Shown: one piece after another, positions 27,574 to 36,610 of the stretch | Position numbering within the stretch: position 1 is the first letter of the stretch | Layout: each line of letters starts with the position of its first letter | Assembly: GCA_021732025.1 (NCBI GenBank) | Contig: JAKFVU010000002.1 | Span: 99,989 to 163,988, forward strand | DNA length: 64,000 bases | From: Candidatus Obscuribacterales bacterium | GTDB lineage: Bacteria > Cyanobacteriota > Vampirovibrionia > Obscuribacterales > Obscuribacteraceae | Reading direction: 5' to 3' | Notes under the pieces: model-generated | Told to the model about the DNA's origin: nothing | Seen by the model: only the letters and a program-made list of their open reading frames with translations | Database searches by the model: none | Translations under genes and position numbers: made by a program

Positions 27574-29682
27574 CTTCTTCCTCGGTTGTCCTGCAGTTTT
27601 AGGCAACGACACCACTGCAAGGCCTTCAGAAAACTTGGATGCATACTCAAATTTCGCAGGAATGATCAGCTTGCCACTCTTATCCACATAGCCGTACTTA
27701 TATTTGTATCGCACAAGCCCACGGCCATTTGAAAATGCCTCTGCACCGTCATACCCAAGACTGGATACCGTCACACCACGCTTGTCTATATATCCCCAGC
27801 CATAACCAAGTTTGACTGCTGCCAAACCCTCGCTGAAGTAATCCGCTGCGTCGAATTTTAAACCGCACGCATACTTTCCGTTTACATCGATGAAGCCCCA
27901 CTTGCCTTGATAGTCAAATTTATTGACGTAACTACCGTGTGAAACGGCAACAAGATTCTCGGCAAAGTCGCCTGCTTGATCCCAGGTCGGCTGGACAACG
28001 ATCTTTCCGGCTTTGTCAATAAAGCCAATCTTGCCATCTCTATTTTTTTGATAGCTATAAAACCGAGCATATCCTCCAGCAAACGGTTCCGGATGACCAC
28101 TTGGGCATTTTGCAACAAGCCTGCCTGCGGTATCGAAGTAACCTTTTCCGAAGGGGGTAGAGGCTCCACTGGTAACAAGTATCAAACCATCATGCACAAC
28201 TAAGTTCCCTTCCTCGTCGACCGGACGATTCTCAAAAACGCTTTGACCGGCCTTGTTAATAATTCCACGATGACGTTGTGGATACTCAACTAGAGCCAAG
28301 CCACCGGCGAATCTCCCTGCTGCTATTTGGTGATATCCAAGATTCTGATCAGGTGCAAATTTGGGCTCAATCTGGAATTTTCCATTTCTGTTTATGTAGC
28401 CCCATTTTGAATTGACTTGGACTGCGGCCAATCCTTCAGAAAATAGGTCAGCGTCATCAAACTGTGGCTTGATCTTAAAATTTCCTGTGTGGTCTATGTA
28501 TCCCCACTTCGCACCAGAAAGAACTGGTGCCAGCCCTTCCTTGAAAATCTTGGCACCTTCGAATCTATGCTTGAAAGCAACACGACCATTGCCGTCTATA
28601 AAAGCGCAATGCCAGTTCTGTGTAGCAAGAGCAGCTTTCAATCGCTCGGCACTACTTGGTCCTATCGCAACGGCAGCTAGACCACCATGAAAGCGGCGTG
28701 TATCATCGAATAGAAGTGGTATCACTAAATCGCCTGTGGCATTCATGAAACCTTTCTTTCCATCTTTTGTTACTTCGGCTAAACCTTCAGCGCTCGACTC
28801 AACTCGCTCGTAATCAAGCCTTCGAATAGTCTTTCCGCTCTTATCAATCAAACTCCACTGTAGACCGTTCTGTACCGGCGCAAAACCATCAGTAAAATGG
28901 CCAACGTTGGTAAATCCACTGGCTAAAATCGCGCCGTTCTTATCAATAAATCGGTAAGTCTCACCTTCTTGGATGACACCCACCCCATCGTTGAATGGGT
29001 GTAAAGTCCCATGATGCATCTGACCATCAATCAACTTTCCCGAGAGATTGAGATAGCCTTTAGTTAGGGGCTCTTCCACAATGGCAATACCGTCTTTAAA
29101 ATTAGCCACTTTCGTATATTTGGGCGCAACCACTATGCGGCCTTGCTCGTTGATATAACCATAGGTACCGTCTTTCTTTCCCCAGGCATCGCTATGATAG
29201 ACCTGCTCGTAAAAATCTATACCTAGTAAGACTGGTAAATGAAAAGCTGCCAGCCCTTGGTAGAAGCGATGCACTTCCACGCCTTTGGCTCCCCGCGCAA
29301 TTAGCCTTTTACCGTTCTCATCATAAATATCTTTGTGGAATGGAATGATAGCGTCGTCACAGCAGTAATTGGCAGGAAGACTCTTGGTGGTGACTTTGCC
29401 GCTTCTATCTATTACTACTTCCATGCCCTTTAGTTTTGCAGAAGCCAATCCGGACACGAATTTATAGGCTTCATCAAAGCGAGGCTCAATTACAAATTTT
29501 CCTGACCTATCGATATAGCCCCAGAGAACTACACGGCTTCTACCAGTGTTAACATTGGGCCGAATACCTTCGCTGTCGGCATTCGGGCCAAAGGTTTTTA
29601 GTTCGGCCCTAGCACAAGGGCCATTAGCAGCTAAAAGAAAAGTTGCTAAGGTACACGCAGCAATCTTTTGGAATATACGCAA
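27568..29682 (-). CDS. Exported WG-repeat protein (about 14 repeats)
   Basis: 704 residues. Signal peptide to about residue 27 (ends ARAE), then roughly 14 WG repeats filling the rest. Each has the pattern KWGYID..G...I.P.FD.A..F.EGLA.V, some degenerate. These form propeller- or solenoid-like surfaces; no catalytic residues seen. The start is TTG at 29682, with gagg about 8 nt upstream. It is divergent from a second WG-repeat gene, suggesting a paired or duplicated locus. Confidence 0.85.
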   Translation of the reverse strand: MRIFQKIAACTLATFLLAANGPCARAELKTFGPNADSEGIRPNVNTGRSRVVLWGYIDRSGKFVIEPRFDEAYKFVSGLASAKLKGMEVVIDRSGKVTTKSLPANYCCDDAIIPFHKDIYDENGKRLIARGAKGVEVHRFYQGLAAFHLPVLLGIDFYEQVYHSDAWGKKDGTYGYINEQGRIVVAPKYTKVANFKDGIAIVEEPLTKGYLNLSGKLIDGQMHHGTLHPFNDGVGVIQEGETYRFIDKNGAILASGFTNVGHFTDGFAPVQNGLQWSLIDKSGKTIRRLDYERVESSAEGLAEVTKDGKKGFMNATGDLVIPLLFDDTRRFHGGLAAVAIGPSSAERLKAALATQNWHCAFIDGNGRVAFKHRFEGAKIFKEGLAPVLSGAKWGYIDHTGNFKIKPQFDDADLFSEGLAAVQVNSKWGYINRNGKFQIEPKFAPDQNLGYHQIAAGRFAGGLALVEYPQRHRGIINKAGQSVFENRPVDEEGNLVVHDGLILVTSGASTPFGKGYFDTAGRLVAKCPSGHPEPFAGGYARFYSYQKNRDGKIGFIDKAGKIVVQPTWDQAGDFAENLVAVSHGSYVNKFDYQGKWGFIDVNGKYACGLKFDAADYFSEGLAAVKLGYGWGYIDKRGVTVSSLGYDGAEAFSNGRGLVRYKYKYGYVDKSGKLIIPAKFEYASKFSEGLAVVSLPKTAGQPRKKL

Positions 29683-29813
29683 TCTATGACCTCACCGCTA
29701 TTATTTGATCATACAGCTTTGATTGATCCACTAGGGTGCTTTCTAAAAAGGGAATATTAGTACCAATACTTTGAGATAAATTGAAATACAGACTTTACCA
29801 TTGCACAGGAAAT

Positions 29814-31580
29814 ATGATTCGTCGATCAAGATTCAAACACACTAACAGCCGTTGGATGCATCTTGTGACCACTACTATCCTAGTGTTGGCGGTCTATGTG
29901 TTTAACGCAAATCTTGCCTGGGCTGAGCTACCTTTTAGTAATCTTGAACTCGGGAATGATCACGGGTTGACCGACCTAAAAGGCAAAGAGCTGTTACCGC
30001 CAATATATGCCGGAATTCGCTACTTAGGGCATGGATTGTTTCTTCTAAAACAAAGATGCGTAGAACCAGAGAAAAGGTTTGATTGTGCTAGAGAAAAAAT
30101 ACTGCTAAACAGCAAACTGAAAAAGGTGAAAACAACTGTACCTACCGGCACAACCTTCGAGCGAGTGCTCTGGCTTGGCAAACGCGCAGCTAAAGATGAC
30201 ACTTTGATCGTCGATGGAATAGCAGATGACGCCCTACTTGTATATCGCACAGAAAATTATTTCGGGGTCTGCGATAGCAACGGCCGGCAGATCTTGCCGC
30301 CTGATTGTGCGTGGATTGGCAACTATAGCGAGGGTGTTGTTGCCCTCCGCAAGTCGGACGATCTTCTCTATGTCTTTAATTTTGAATCAAACAAGCTGCA
30401 GAAACTGTCTTATCAGAAAATCAGACGTGATTGTCGTTTAGATTTCAGTGAAGGGCTCGCAGAATTTGCTTCAGAGGCCACGTCAGAAAGCAAATCGATG
30501 TGGGGTTTTATTGATACTAACGGTAGTGTCGTTATAGAGCCAAAGTTTGATTTTGCCTGGAATTTCAACAATGGTCTCGCCTGTGTGAGGTTGCCCGCCA
30601 ATGGCAGGCCAGCTCACAATGAGCTTATCGATAAAACAGGCAAATTGGCCTCACCACCTAATATGAAAGTAATCGCAACTTGTGGCCCTTACATCAAGGT
30701 TAAGGACCAATTAGGAAATTTCGGTGTTATCAATCACAGATTCGAGTATCTGATTCCGCCGAAGTATAAGTCTATTTGCGCCCAGCTCGCTTACAGCGAC
30801 ACAGTCGATGAAATTGGAATCTGGTACCCACAAAGGACAATACCGATTTATTATTTTGCAACACGAAGCGAAGATGGAAAGCCGGTGATTTTGTCACACA
30901 AGGGTGATCTAGTCTTGGAAGTTCCACCGGGTCTCGACGCAGAAAAGCCAGCGACGCCACCAATATTTGTAGACGGTGTCTTTGCATGCAAGCGGGGTCC
31001 CGGAGTACCATTTGACAAGGCTACTTTCATAGACTTCAAGGGCAAAGTTGTATCTTCGCCATATAGCAATTTGTCAGATTCGAAAGATGTCGTGTTTCGA
31101 AAAATTGCTCCCGGCATTCTTTTAAAAACAGCATGGTGCAGCAAAGAACAACGTGACAAAGAAATGTATGCGCAACTGCCTGGAGTATCCCCACCAAAAG
31201 AAAGAACCTTGAAAGAGTATGTTTGCGATGCGCTGAAGGCAGTCGTTGATGCCATTGACAATGGACACTACGCCGATGCGCTCGCAAGGCTGCAAACGAC
31301 AAACCTAGATGAGGGGAGAGATCCCATCTATCAGCCTATATTCATACGCGGCTTATGCCAGCAGGCAATGGGCAAGTTTGCAGAGGCGTCCAGAGACTAT
31401 GCCGCGGTGAAAGAGAACTCCAATGATCAGCAACTAAGAAATAAGTCGGAAATAGGGATTGAGTGTTGCACCAAGAAGCAGTCTGCAATACCAACTACGA
31501 TGCTGATGTTTCCACCGCGATGGGAAAGGCAAGGAGGCGGTGTTAGTCCCATCCGCTTTAAGCGAGAAAATATTCGATAG
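29814..31580 (+). CDS. Exported WG-repeat protein with C-terminal TPR-like segment
   Basis: 588 residues from the chosen ATG. An N-terminal signal peptide or anchor (hydrophobic at about residues 18-33, ending AWAE) is followed by fewer, more diverged WG repeats, such as SMWGFIDTNGSVVIEPKFD. A helical C-terminal part (from about residue 480) contains a TPR-like GHYADALARLQ and MGKFAEASRDY pair. The start is uncertain: TTG at 29781 and ATG at 29856 are alternatives. Divergent from the longer WG gene. Confidence 0.72.
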   Translation: MIRRSRFKHTNSRWMHLVTTTILVLAVYVFNANLAWAELPFSNLELGNDHGLTDLKGKELLPPIYAGIRYLGHGLFLLKQRCVEPEKRFDCAREKILLNSKLKKVKTTVPTGTTFERVLWLGKRAAKDDTLIVDGIADDALLVYRTENYFGVCDSNGRQILPPDCAWIGNYSEGVVALRKSDDLLYVFNFESNKLQKLSYQKIRRDCRLDFSEGLAEFASEATSESKSMWGFIDTNGSVVIEPKFDFAWNFNNGLACVRLPANGRPAHNELIDKTGKLASPPNMKVIATCGPYIKVKDQLGNFGVINHRFEYLIPPKYKSICAQLAYSDTVDEIGIWYPQRTIPIYYFATRSEDGKPVILSHKGDLVLEVPPGLDAEKPATPPIFVDGVFACKRGPGVPFDKATFIDFKGKVVSSPYSNLSDSKDVVFRKIAPGILLKTAWCSKEQRDKEMYAQLPGVSPPKERTLKEYVCDALKAVVDAIDNGHYADALARLQTTNLDEGRDPIYQPIFIRGLCQQAMGKFAEASRDYAAVKENSNDQQLRNKSEIGIECCTKKQSAIPTTMLMFPPRWERQGGGVSPIRFKRENIR

Positions 31581-31617
31581 ACCAAGGAAAAGCATAAGTA
31601 TGGTCCATTTTTTGAGT

Positions 31618-32496
31618 CTATTCCGCGTTGTTAACTTCGCTCTCGCGGGCTGGAAGCAACTGATCTAAAAGAGCTGAACACTTAGGAAAGGCCGCAGGCA
31701 AATGAAAGGCTCTTTGGTTCAATGGATCTCCGTATTTGGAAGCTACAAGTTCCGCGAACGTTTCCTGGGGGCCACTAGATCCTCGTTGCAAAAAATACAA
31801 CAAATATTGTTTCCGCTTCGCGGGCATGAGTTTGCTATCGATATTAAAACATTCCATAAACTCGCTCGAGTGAGATGGATAGCCTAAGAGCCTATCGAGA
31901 GCATGTCCTACTTCGTGCTGCACAGTGTGATCGAATTCTGGGGTTGGTATGAGGCTTTTACCGCGGTAGCTATACTCACCAACGATTATCCACTTTCTCT
32001 TTCTTGCAAAAAGCGCTCCTGCAGTGTCGTAGGTGGCCTCTTTCGCATAACCCGTAGGGTGCTTACCCTTTAACGCTGGAACGCAAATAGTCACTAGGGG
32101 AGCGAGATGCACCTCATACTTGTTGTTAGAAAGAAGCGTGAGAAGTGACTGAGGATACGCCACAAGACCGACCCTAATAGCATCAACGAATCTGGTCGAC
32201 ACCTCAGCATCGTTGTATTTCCTCCTGCTAACTTTGATAAGCTTCGCAACTAACGAGGTCTTATCAGAGCACGGCTGTTTACCAATATCACTCAAGATTT
32301 TCTGCGCATTTGCTAGCGTATTCGTGTCGGCTAGAACACGCTCCCTTTGCACTATATGTTGATCATCCGCCTTGCCATTCTGTGGCACCTCGCCGGCGGC
32401 AAGGCCCGCTCTAACGGCAAGCAGACTTAGCAGCGTGAGAGTTAGACAGCAGTGGCAAAACAATTCTAGCGAGAATTCTCTCTTGTTTATCTGCAT
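31618..32496 (-). CDS. Exported zinc metallopeptidase, lethal-factor-like
   Basis: 292 residues from ATG 32496; a GTG at 32520 is an alternative and neither has a clear ribosome binding site. Signal peptide to about residue 33. The zinc motif HEVGHALDRLLG (about residue 205) is followed some 50 residues later by QETFAELVASKYGD. A downstream EtFAE glutamate as third ligand is characteristic of the anthrax lethal factor C-terminal domain (ATLF-type) and related bacterial peptidases. Substrate unknown. Confidence 0.68.
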   Translation of the reverse strand: MQINKREFSLELFCHCCLTLTLLSLLAVRAGLAAGEVPQNGKADDQHIVQRERVLADTNTLANAQKILSDIGKQPCSDKTSLVAKLIKVSRRKYNDAEVSTRFVDAIRVGLVAYPQSLLTLLSNNKYEVHLAPLVTICVPALKGKHPTGYAKEATYDTAGALFARKRKWIIVGEYSYRGKSLIPTPEFDHTVQHEVGHALDRLLGYPSHSSEFMECFNIDSKLMPAKRKQYLLYFLQRGSSGPQETFAELVASKYGDPLNQRAFHLPAAFPKCSALLDQLLPARESEVNNAE

Positions 32497-32670
32497 ACAG
32501 AGACTTGATGGCAAATCCACTTAGAAACGGCACCACCGCTAACTTACAAAGCTTGATTAGCAATAATACACGAGTTCGGAGGTGGATAGGCAAATTTTGC
32601 TTCAGTGGTCAAAACACCTTAGGTCGAATACACTTAGATTTTTCTGCCAAGAATAATTTGAAAGAAGACA

Positions 32671-32907
32671 ATGATTGAACTTGATTTTGAATATACCGGA
32701 GAAGGGGACTTCTTACAAAATCCAGACAAGTACTTGACTGCCTGTTCTGAAGAAGCCGCCCATGGGCTCATACTTTACGGTAACATTGTCTGCTATATCA
32801 ATGACCTTAGGTTTGGACCTGGAGTTGGAGCAATATTAGGTTTTGCAGCGGAGATGAAGTGCACAGTTGATCGGCTTGCGCAAACCAAAATACCATCGGA
32901 GGCCTAG
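32671..32907 (+). CDS. Small acidic protein of unknown function
   Basis: 78 residues, acidic, with a compact central GLILYGNIVCYINDLRFGPG segment. gaaagaag precedes the ATG and the next gene starts 9 nt after its stop, which supports it as a real gene in a two-gene unit. No family recognised. Confidence 0.5.
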   Translation: MIELDFEYTGEGDFLQNPDKYLTACSEEAAHGLILYGNIVCYINDLRFGPGVGAILGFAAEMKCTVDRLAQTKIPSEA

Positions 32908-32916
32908 GAGCTAACC

Positions 32917-33852
32917 ATGATTACCCTCGAAAGAGTCAGAGAACTGGTGATTGAGCCACTGGGCGAGAATCGACCTGCATATGTCATATCTGCAAGTGGG
33001 CTTGTTAGACTTGAGAATCGGGTCCTAATCGTGGCAGATGATGAGTTGCACCTTGCAGAATTTGATCTAAAAAGCAGCAAGCCAGGTCGGTGGATCAAAC
33101 TCTTACCTGGGCAGCTTCCGACTGATTACAAAGCTCGCAAAAAGCAAAAGCCCGATTTAGAAACAATTGCACGAATCCAACCAGATGTTTATGCAGAAAC
33201 AGGCGCACTGCTGGTAGTGCCTTCGCTTTCACGTGAAAATCGTGTTACTGGCGCTATGGTCAAATTAGAAAAGAATACTGTCGCCACTGATTCTCCTATA
33301 CCTATAGATTTTTCTGATATCCGCAACAAGCTATGTGAAACAATCGATGGGTTGAACGTCGAAGGTATTGCCATTCAAGAGAAGACCACAAAGCTCTTTC
33401 ATCGCGGTAGCAAGAAGAAAGGGAAAAGTGTAGTTATTGAACTAGAAACAAAAAGTTTCTTGCGCGACTTACATGACACACACAAACCACAGAGTAAATG
33501 CATTTCAAATTTCAGAGAATACGATTTAGGTGACATTGAAGGCGTGGGCATGTCCTTCACCGATGCTGTGCCAATGCCTGATGGGCGCATTGTGTTTTTA
33601 GCAACGGCCGAGGCCACAGATGATGAGTATCAAGATGGAGCAAGCCTTGGTTCATCGCTAGGAATTATGAAAGAGAACGGTGAAATTGAGCGCATGATCC
33701 GCATCGCTGGCCGCGAAAAATTTGAAGGTATTTGTGCAGATTACCAGAATGCAGGCGCAGCGACGCATACTCTAGAAATTCTCCTTGTGTCAGATACCGA
33801 CAACGAGAAATTCTCATCCAGTTTATACCGGGCATCGGTCAGCATTAACTGA
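32917..33852 (+). CDS. Propeller-like protein of unknown function
   Basis: 311 residues, no signal peptide. Beta-rich with repeated blade-like segments, for example NRVLIVADDELHLAEFDL, GALLVVPSLSR, DGLNVEGIAIQ, DIEGVGMSFTDAVPMPDGRIVFLAT and KFEGICADYQ. The pattern resembles phytase-like/SdiA-regulated propellers and DUF6929-type proteins, but I cannot assign a substrate. Good ribosome binding site (ggagctaacc) before ATG. Probably co-transcribed with the 78-residue gene. Confidence 0.6.
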   Translation: MITLERVRELVIEPLGENRPAYVISASGLVRLENRVLIVADDELHLAEFDLKSSKPGRWIKLLPGQLPTDYKARKKQKPDLETIARIQPDVYAETGALLVVPSLSRENRVTGAMVKLEKNTVATDSPIPIDFSDIRNKLCETIDGLNVEGIAIQEKTTKLFHRGSKKKGKSVVIELETKSFLRDLHDTHKPQSKCISNFREYDLGDIEGVGMSFTDAVPMPDGRIVFLATAEATDDEYQDGASLGSSLGIMKENGEIERMIRIAGREKFEGICADYQNAGAATHTLEILLVSDTDNEKFSSSLYRASVSIN

Positions 33853-33891
33853 GTTAGAGGCCGATTGGGGCGACAACTACGGGTGGCATTT

Positions 33892-34143
33892 CTAGCGGTT
33901 CGACAGCTTAAGACTTGGTTTTCCATTGATAGGTATGAGCATACTGGTTCTCACGACTGCATCTTCGCTCAAACTGTCTAGCAATCCAGCAAGCTCTCCA
34001 TCAGCGAAGTGAGTTTCAGATACGCTGTCTAAGCCAGCGCTAGCGTTTCCTGAGTTCTTCTCGCCCACATGCGCTTTCATTTCACTGGTGGCGGCATTAG
34101 TCGCCTTAAATGCCTGCGGCCGGCTAGTTCTTTGTTTTCCCAT
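33892..34143 (-). CDS. Small protein of unknown function (83 aa)
   Basis: 83 residues: a polar, basic N-terminus, then an acidic helical stretch (ADGELAGLLDSLSED) and a short basic end. No ribosome binding site that I can see, and no family match. It lies 81 nt downstream of the Rieske-like gene on the same strand. Might be the last gene of that cluster, or a spurious frame. Confidence 0.35.
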   Translation of the reverse strand: MGKQRTSRPQAFKATNAATSEMKAHVGEKNSGNASAGLDSVSETHFADGELAGLLDSLSEDAVVRTSMLIPINGKPSLKLSNR

Positions 34144-34224
34144 TTATTTCAATTGATTCTCGATTTGAAAGATGGTTTCCCAGGCTCTTTCTAGATTAGG
34201 TTCTTACTATACAGTAAGTTCAAA

Positions 34225-34848
34225 CTACGAAATTGACGAATTTTCCAATTGGTTTATGGAAATGAATTCGCCTTGTCTCGATACATTAAAGCGTCTAGGC
34301 GGTCTAGGCGCTGGACCAAACAGGATGCGCCCTTCATTGGCAATATCAAACACGCTATAGCAGGTTGAACAAATCAGAACTGGTTTCTTTACTGTCATGG
34401 CGCAACAACATGTCTCTATACTGCTTTGCAGACAACCACAGCACATTTCAGCCTTGTAATTGAGAATGCCTGTCCGACCTGGGCAACGACGGCTAAAAGC
34501 GACGACTTTATCTGGAGCTGTGCGGATAGCAAATCCAGGTACAGTGCGAACCTCTTCTTGCTCTGGATTAAATACCAGATACTTGATGCGATACTCAAAC
34601 GGTATGCAGGTTCCGTCTGTAGGAAAATCTGACAATCTTAGCTCAATGTTGCGTTCAGCCGCAGGCATATCAGGGGCCTGAAAGAATCCACCTGGCTTCA
34701 TAGTCGGCTTGAAAAAACGCGCTAGAGGCGAAGCCACAAGCCCAAAAGTGAAAAATAGTGGGGCGCCAGCGACGAACTTTAGAACAGAACGGCGCGATAG
34801 TGCCGGCTTGCACTCTGTCACCTCATCATCCTGTTCGGTACTAGCCAT
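34225..34848 (-). CDS. Tat-exported Rieske-fold protein with altered, cysteine-rich metal site
   Basis: 207 residues. Tat-type signal (SRRSVLKF, residues 18-25, then a hydrophobic stretch). The C-terminal half aligns by eye with Rieske proteins of cytochrome bc/b6f complexes, including the FDIANEGRILFGPAPRPPRRF ending. The ligand boxes are changed: the usual CTHLGC reads CPGRTG (C122; His and disulfide Cys lost) and the usual CPCHG reads CSTCY (C160, C163; His replaced by Cys). Between them is an insert with six more cysteines (C136, C137, C139, C147-C149). A normal 2Cys-2His Rieske cluster cannot form; an all-cysteine metal site or disulfides are possible. Confidence 0.65.
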   Translation of the reverse strand: MASTEQDDEVTECKPALSRRSVLKFVAGAPLFFTFGLVASPLARFFKPTMKPGGFFQAPDMPAAERNIELRLSDFPTDGTCIPFEYRIKYLVFNPEQEEVRTVPGFAIRTAPDKVVAFSRRCPGRTGILNYKAEMCCGCLQSSIETCCCAMTVKKPVLICSTCYSVFDIANEGRILFGPAPRPPRRFNVSRQGEFISINQLENSSIS

Positions 34849-34932
34849 ATCCCGACCTGATCTCGCGTGGGGTACCTAGTTCTAGAATGACACAGATATT
34901 GCTGCAGTGTGATTAAGAATCAGGCCCATTAA

Positions 34933-35886
34933 TCATTTTAATATCGACATCCAATAGGTAAGTACAGAGACCTCAAAAAGAAATATGGCAATCACAATTG
35001 TGGTGCCTTTCTTTTCGATCTTGTCTGTCTCTTTTGCGGCTGGCAAAAGCCACCAGGTAAACTTCTTTACTAAGAACGGCATACCTATAAGTGATACCAC
35101 GGCAACCGAGCAAACCGAGGTAATAGCTACAGCCAGAGCCGCATTCAAGCCAGCGAGGAGCGGCAGAAGAAAATGGCGCTGCATAACGAGAAGAGGATAG
35201 AGCACCAAAACTACTAAGCAAGCTGTTTTCCAGGCAGGTGTTGCCGGTTTACCAGAAATCGTAGGCTCCCATCCAGGAAAAGTCGAGCCTATAAACTGCG
35301 CTCTTGTCGATGCTTCAAACTCTTTATTCTCTTTGACCAAAGAAAGCCTTTGCTCTGAATGCAGCCAGAATTCAAGATCAGCGGGGCTAGAGAAGCGAAG
35401 AATACTGCTCCAGTAATGGTCCCGACCAGGCACAGGAGCTTGCAGATAACTACCTTTATAGCCAGGAAAGCTCGATTGAGTAGCCTCTAGCTTGCGCTTC
35501 CATTGAAAATAGCTGTCTTCTTTACCCGGAGCCACATAAGTCTCGATGGCCACAATTGAACTTCCGTGTCCGTTAAATGACGAACTGACTGTGCGTTCCT
35601 GCACGTGCTCTTTAAATTCTGCGGCGAGCGAATCTAGTTGAGTCTGTCTTTCATTAGAATTCAACCAAGCAGAGCACGAATCCTCAGTATCAAAACGATG
35701 GACCACATGCCAGATAACCGGTCGCGCTTCATTATCTGAAACTTCTGGCGGAATAATTTCAGCACTGAAAAAGCCTCTGAGGGCAAGGGCACCATAAGCG
35801 AAATCGGTCAGCCATCTACTAAAGTCTGCTGTACTAACTGTATCGCTGGACACAATTTCAAAACTGGTGGCAGTGCTTTCTATCAT
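34933..35886 (-). CDS. ABM-domain protein with C-terminal membrane helices
   Basis: 317 residues. Two ferredoxin-like ABM (antibiotic biosynthesis monooxygenase/COG3224 type) repeats fill the first ~210 residues. The second has IVAIETYVAPGKEDSYFQWKR, PGYKGSYLQAPVPGRDHYWSSILRF and a later FPGW. Three or four hydrophobic helices follow. The open frame extends to 35976, but that would overlap the toxin gene, so ATG 35886 is used. It lies 84 nt upstream of the Rieske-like gene on the same strand. Enzymatic activity is not certain for this membrane-linked type. Confidence 0.7.
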   Translation of the reverse strand: MIESTATSFEIVSSDTVSTADFSRWLTDFAYGALALRGFFSAEIIPPEVSDNEARPVIWHVVHRFDTEDSCSAWLNSNERQTQLDSLAAEFKEHVQERTVSSSFNGHGSSIVAIETYVAPGKEDSYFQWKRKLEATQSSFPGYKGSYLQAPVPGRDHYWSSILRFSSPADLEFWLHSEQRLSLVKENKEFEASTRAQFIGSTFPGWEPTISGKPATPAWKTACLVVLVLYPLLVMQRHFLLPLLAGLNAALAVAITSVCSVAVVSLIGMPFLVKKFTWWLLPAAKETDKIEKKGTTIVIAIFLFEVSVLTYWMSILK

Positions 35887-35915
35887 GGTTAGATAAAGTG
35901 TATCCGCTTGAGAGT

Positions 35916-36215
35916 CTATGGATGTGGCGTAATCAACAAAATAGTGATGGTGCCTGATTGAGGCGGGAAATAGCACCAGAAAATTCTGTATGCTGCAGGA
36001 GTATTATTTTCAGCATATGCTTCAAAGACTTCAGCTCCACTAGGGCCAACTAGTGAGTCGTACTTATAAGTCTTTAGACCAGGGTGAGCTGGATTCTCAG
36101 CAAGAAAACGAAGCGCCTTTCTCACCGCTTTGAACCGCTTATCTAAGTCCTTCCTGTTTTTAAGATCCTCGAACTGCTTAATTGCAACCGATGAATATTT
36201 GAGCTCGAAAGGCAA
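35916..36215 (-). CDS. RelE/ParE-type toxin
   Basis: 99 residues, matching small ribosome-dependent or mRNA-cleaving toxins: an N-terminal VAIKQFEDLKNRKDLDKRFKAV helix pair, a central GLKTYKYDSLVGPSG strand region and the C-terminal AYRIFWCYFPPQSGTITILLITPHP. The start is TTG immediately after the antitoxin stop (TAATTG), a coupled arrangement typical of toxin-antitoxin operons. Confidence 0.78.
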   Translation of the reverse strand: MPFELKYSSVAIKQFEDLKNRKDLDKRFKAVRKALRFLAENPAHPGLKTYKYDSLVGPSGAEVFEAYAENNTPAAYRIFWCYFPPQSGTITILLITPHP

Positions 36216-36491
36216 TTACTCATCCTCTTCCGCGCCTAGATCTAAACCAACACTTTGACCAGCTTCGGCCTCGGCAACAGCCAAGTTAAAAGATGCAACC
36301 CGCTCCTGATTCTCGTGAAACCAGGCTTCGTAAGCTGGAACGAGTTTTACCGGGTCCAGCAATATCTGACCTTGATCGTTCTTCTTAACCCTGTACCGAA
36401 CTCCGGCAGGTGTCTTGATAGACGTACCAAGTTGCACCCTATTTCGACTGTCGGGCTCAGTTTCTTTGCCTGTGTCATGCCAGGTGGTCAT
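36216..36491 (-). CDS. Cognate antitoxin
   Basis: 91 residues from ATG 36491, chosen for gagg 7 nt upstream; the open frame runs to 36578. The middle, GQILLDPVKLVPAYEAWFHENQERVASFNLAVAEAEAGQ, resembles common antitoxins placed before RelE-like toxins, with a DNA-binding strand region before it and an acidic C-terminus (ending EEDE). It precedes the toxin with no gap. Autoregulation is usual for such pairs. Confidence 0.75.
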   Translation of the reverse strand: MTTWHDTGKETEPDSRNRVQLGTSIKTPAGVRYRVKKNDQGQILLDPVKLVPAYEAWFHENQERVASFNLAVAEAEAGQSVGLDLGAEEDE

Positions 36492-36610
36492 ACAAAAACC
36501 TCTTAACTTAAATCCATTTTTGCATATGTGGGTAATTCCCGCAACGTATCTTTTCCCGCACTCCACACCAAACGGCATCAGGCAGTCTATCCAAAGAGCC
36601 CATGCATCGT

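Noticed and set aside
31581..31617. Possible terminator between WG-repeat and metallopeptidase genes
   Set aside because: Only 5-bp arms with a 16-nt loop before a T-run; too weak to list.
33892..34143. 83-residue protein as a ribosomally made peptide-product precursor
   Set aside because: A leader-like acidic helix is visible, but no modifying enzyme, protease or exporter for such a system is nearby.
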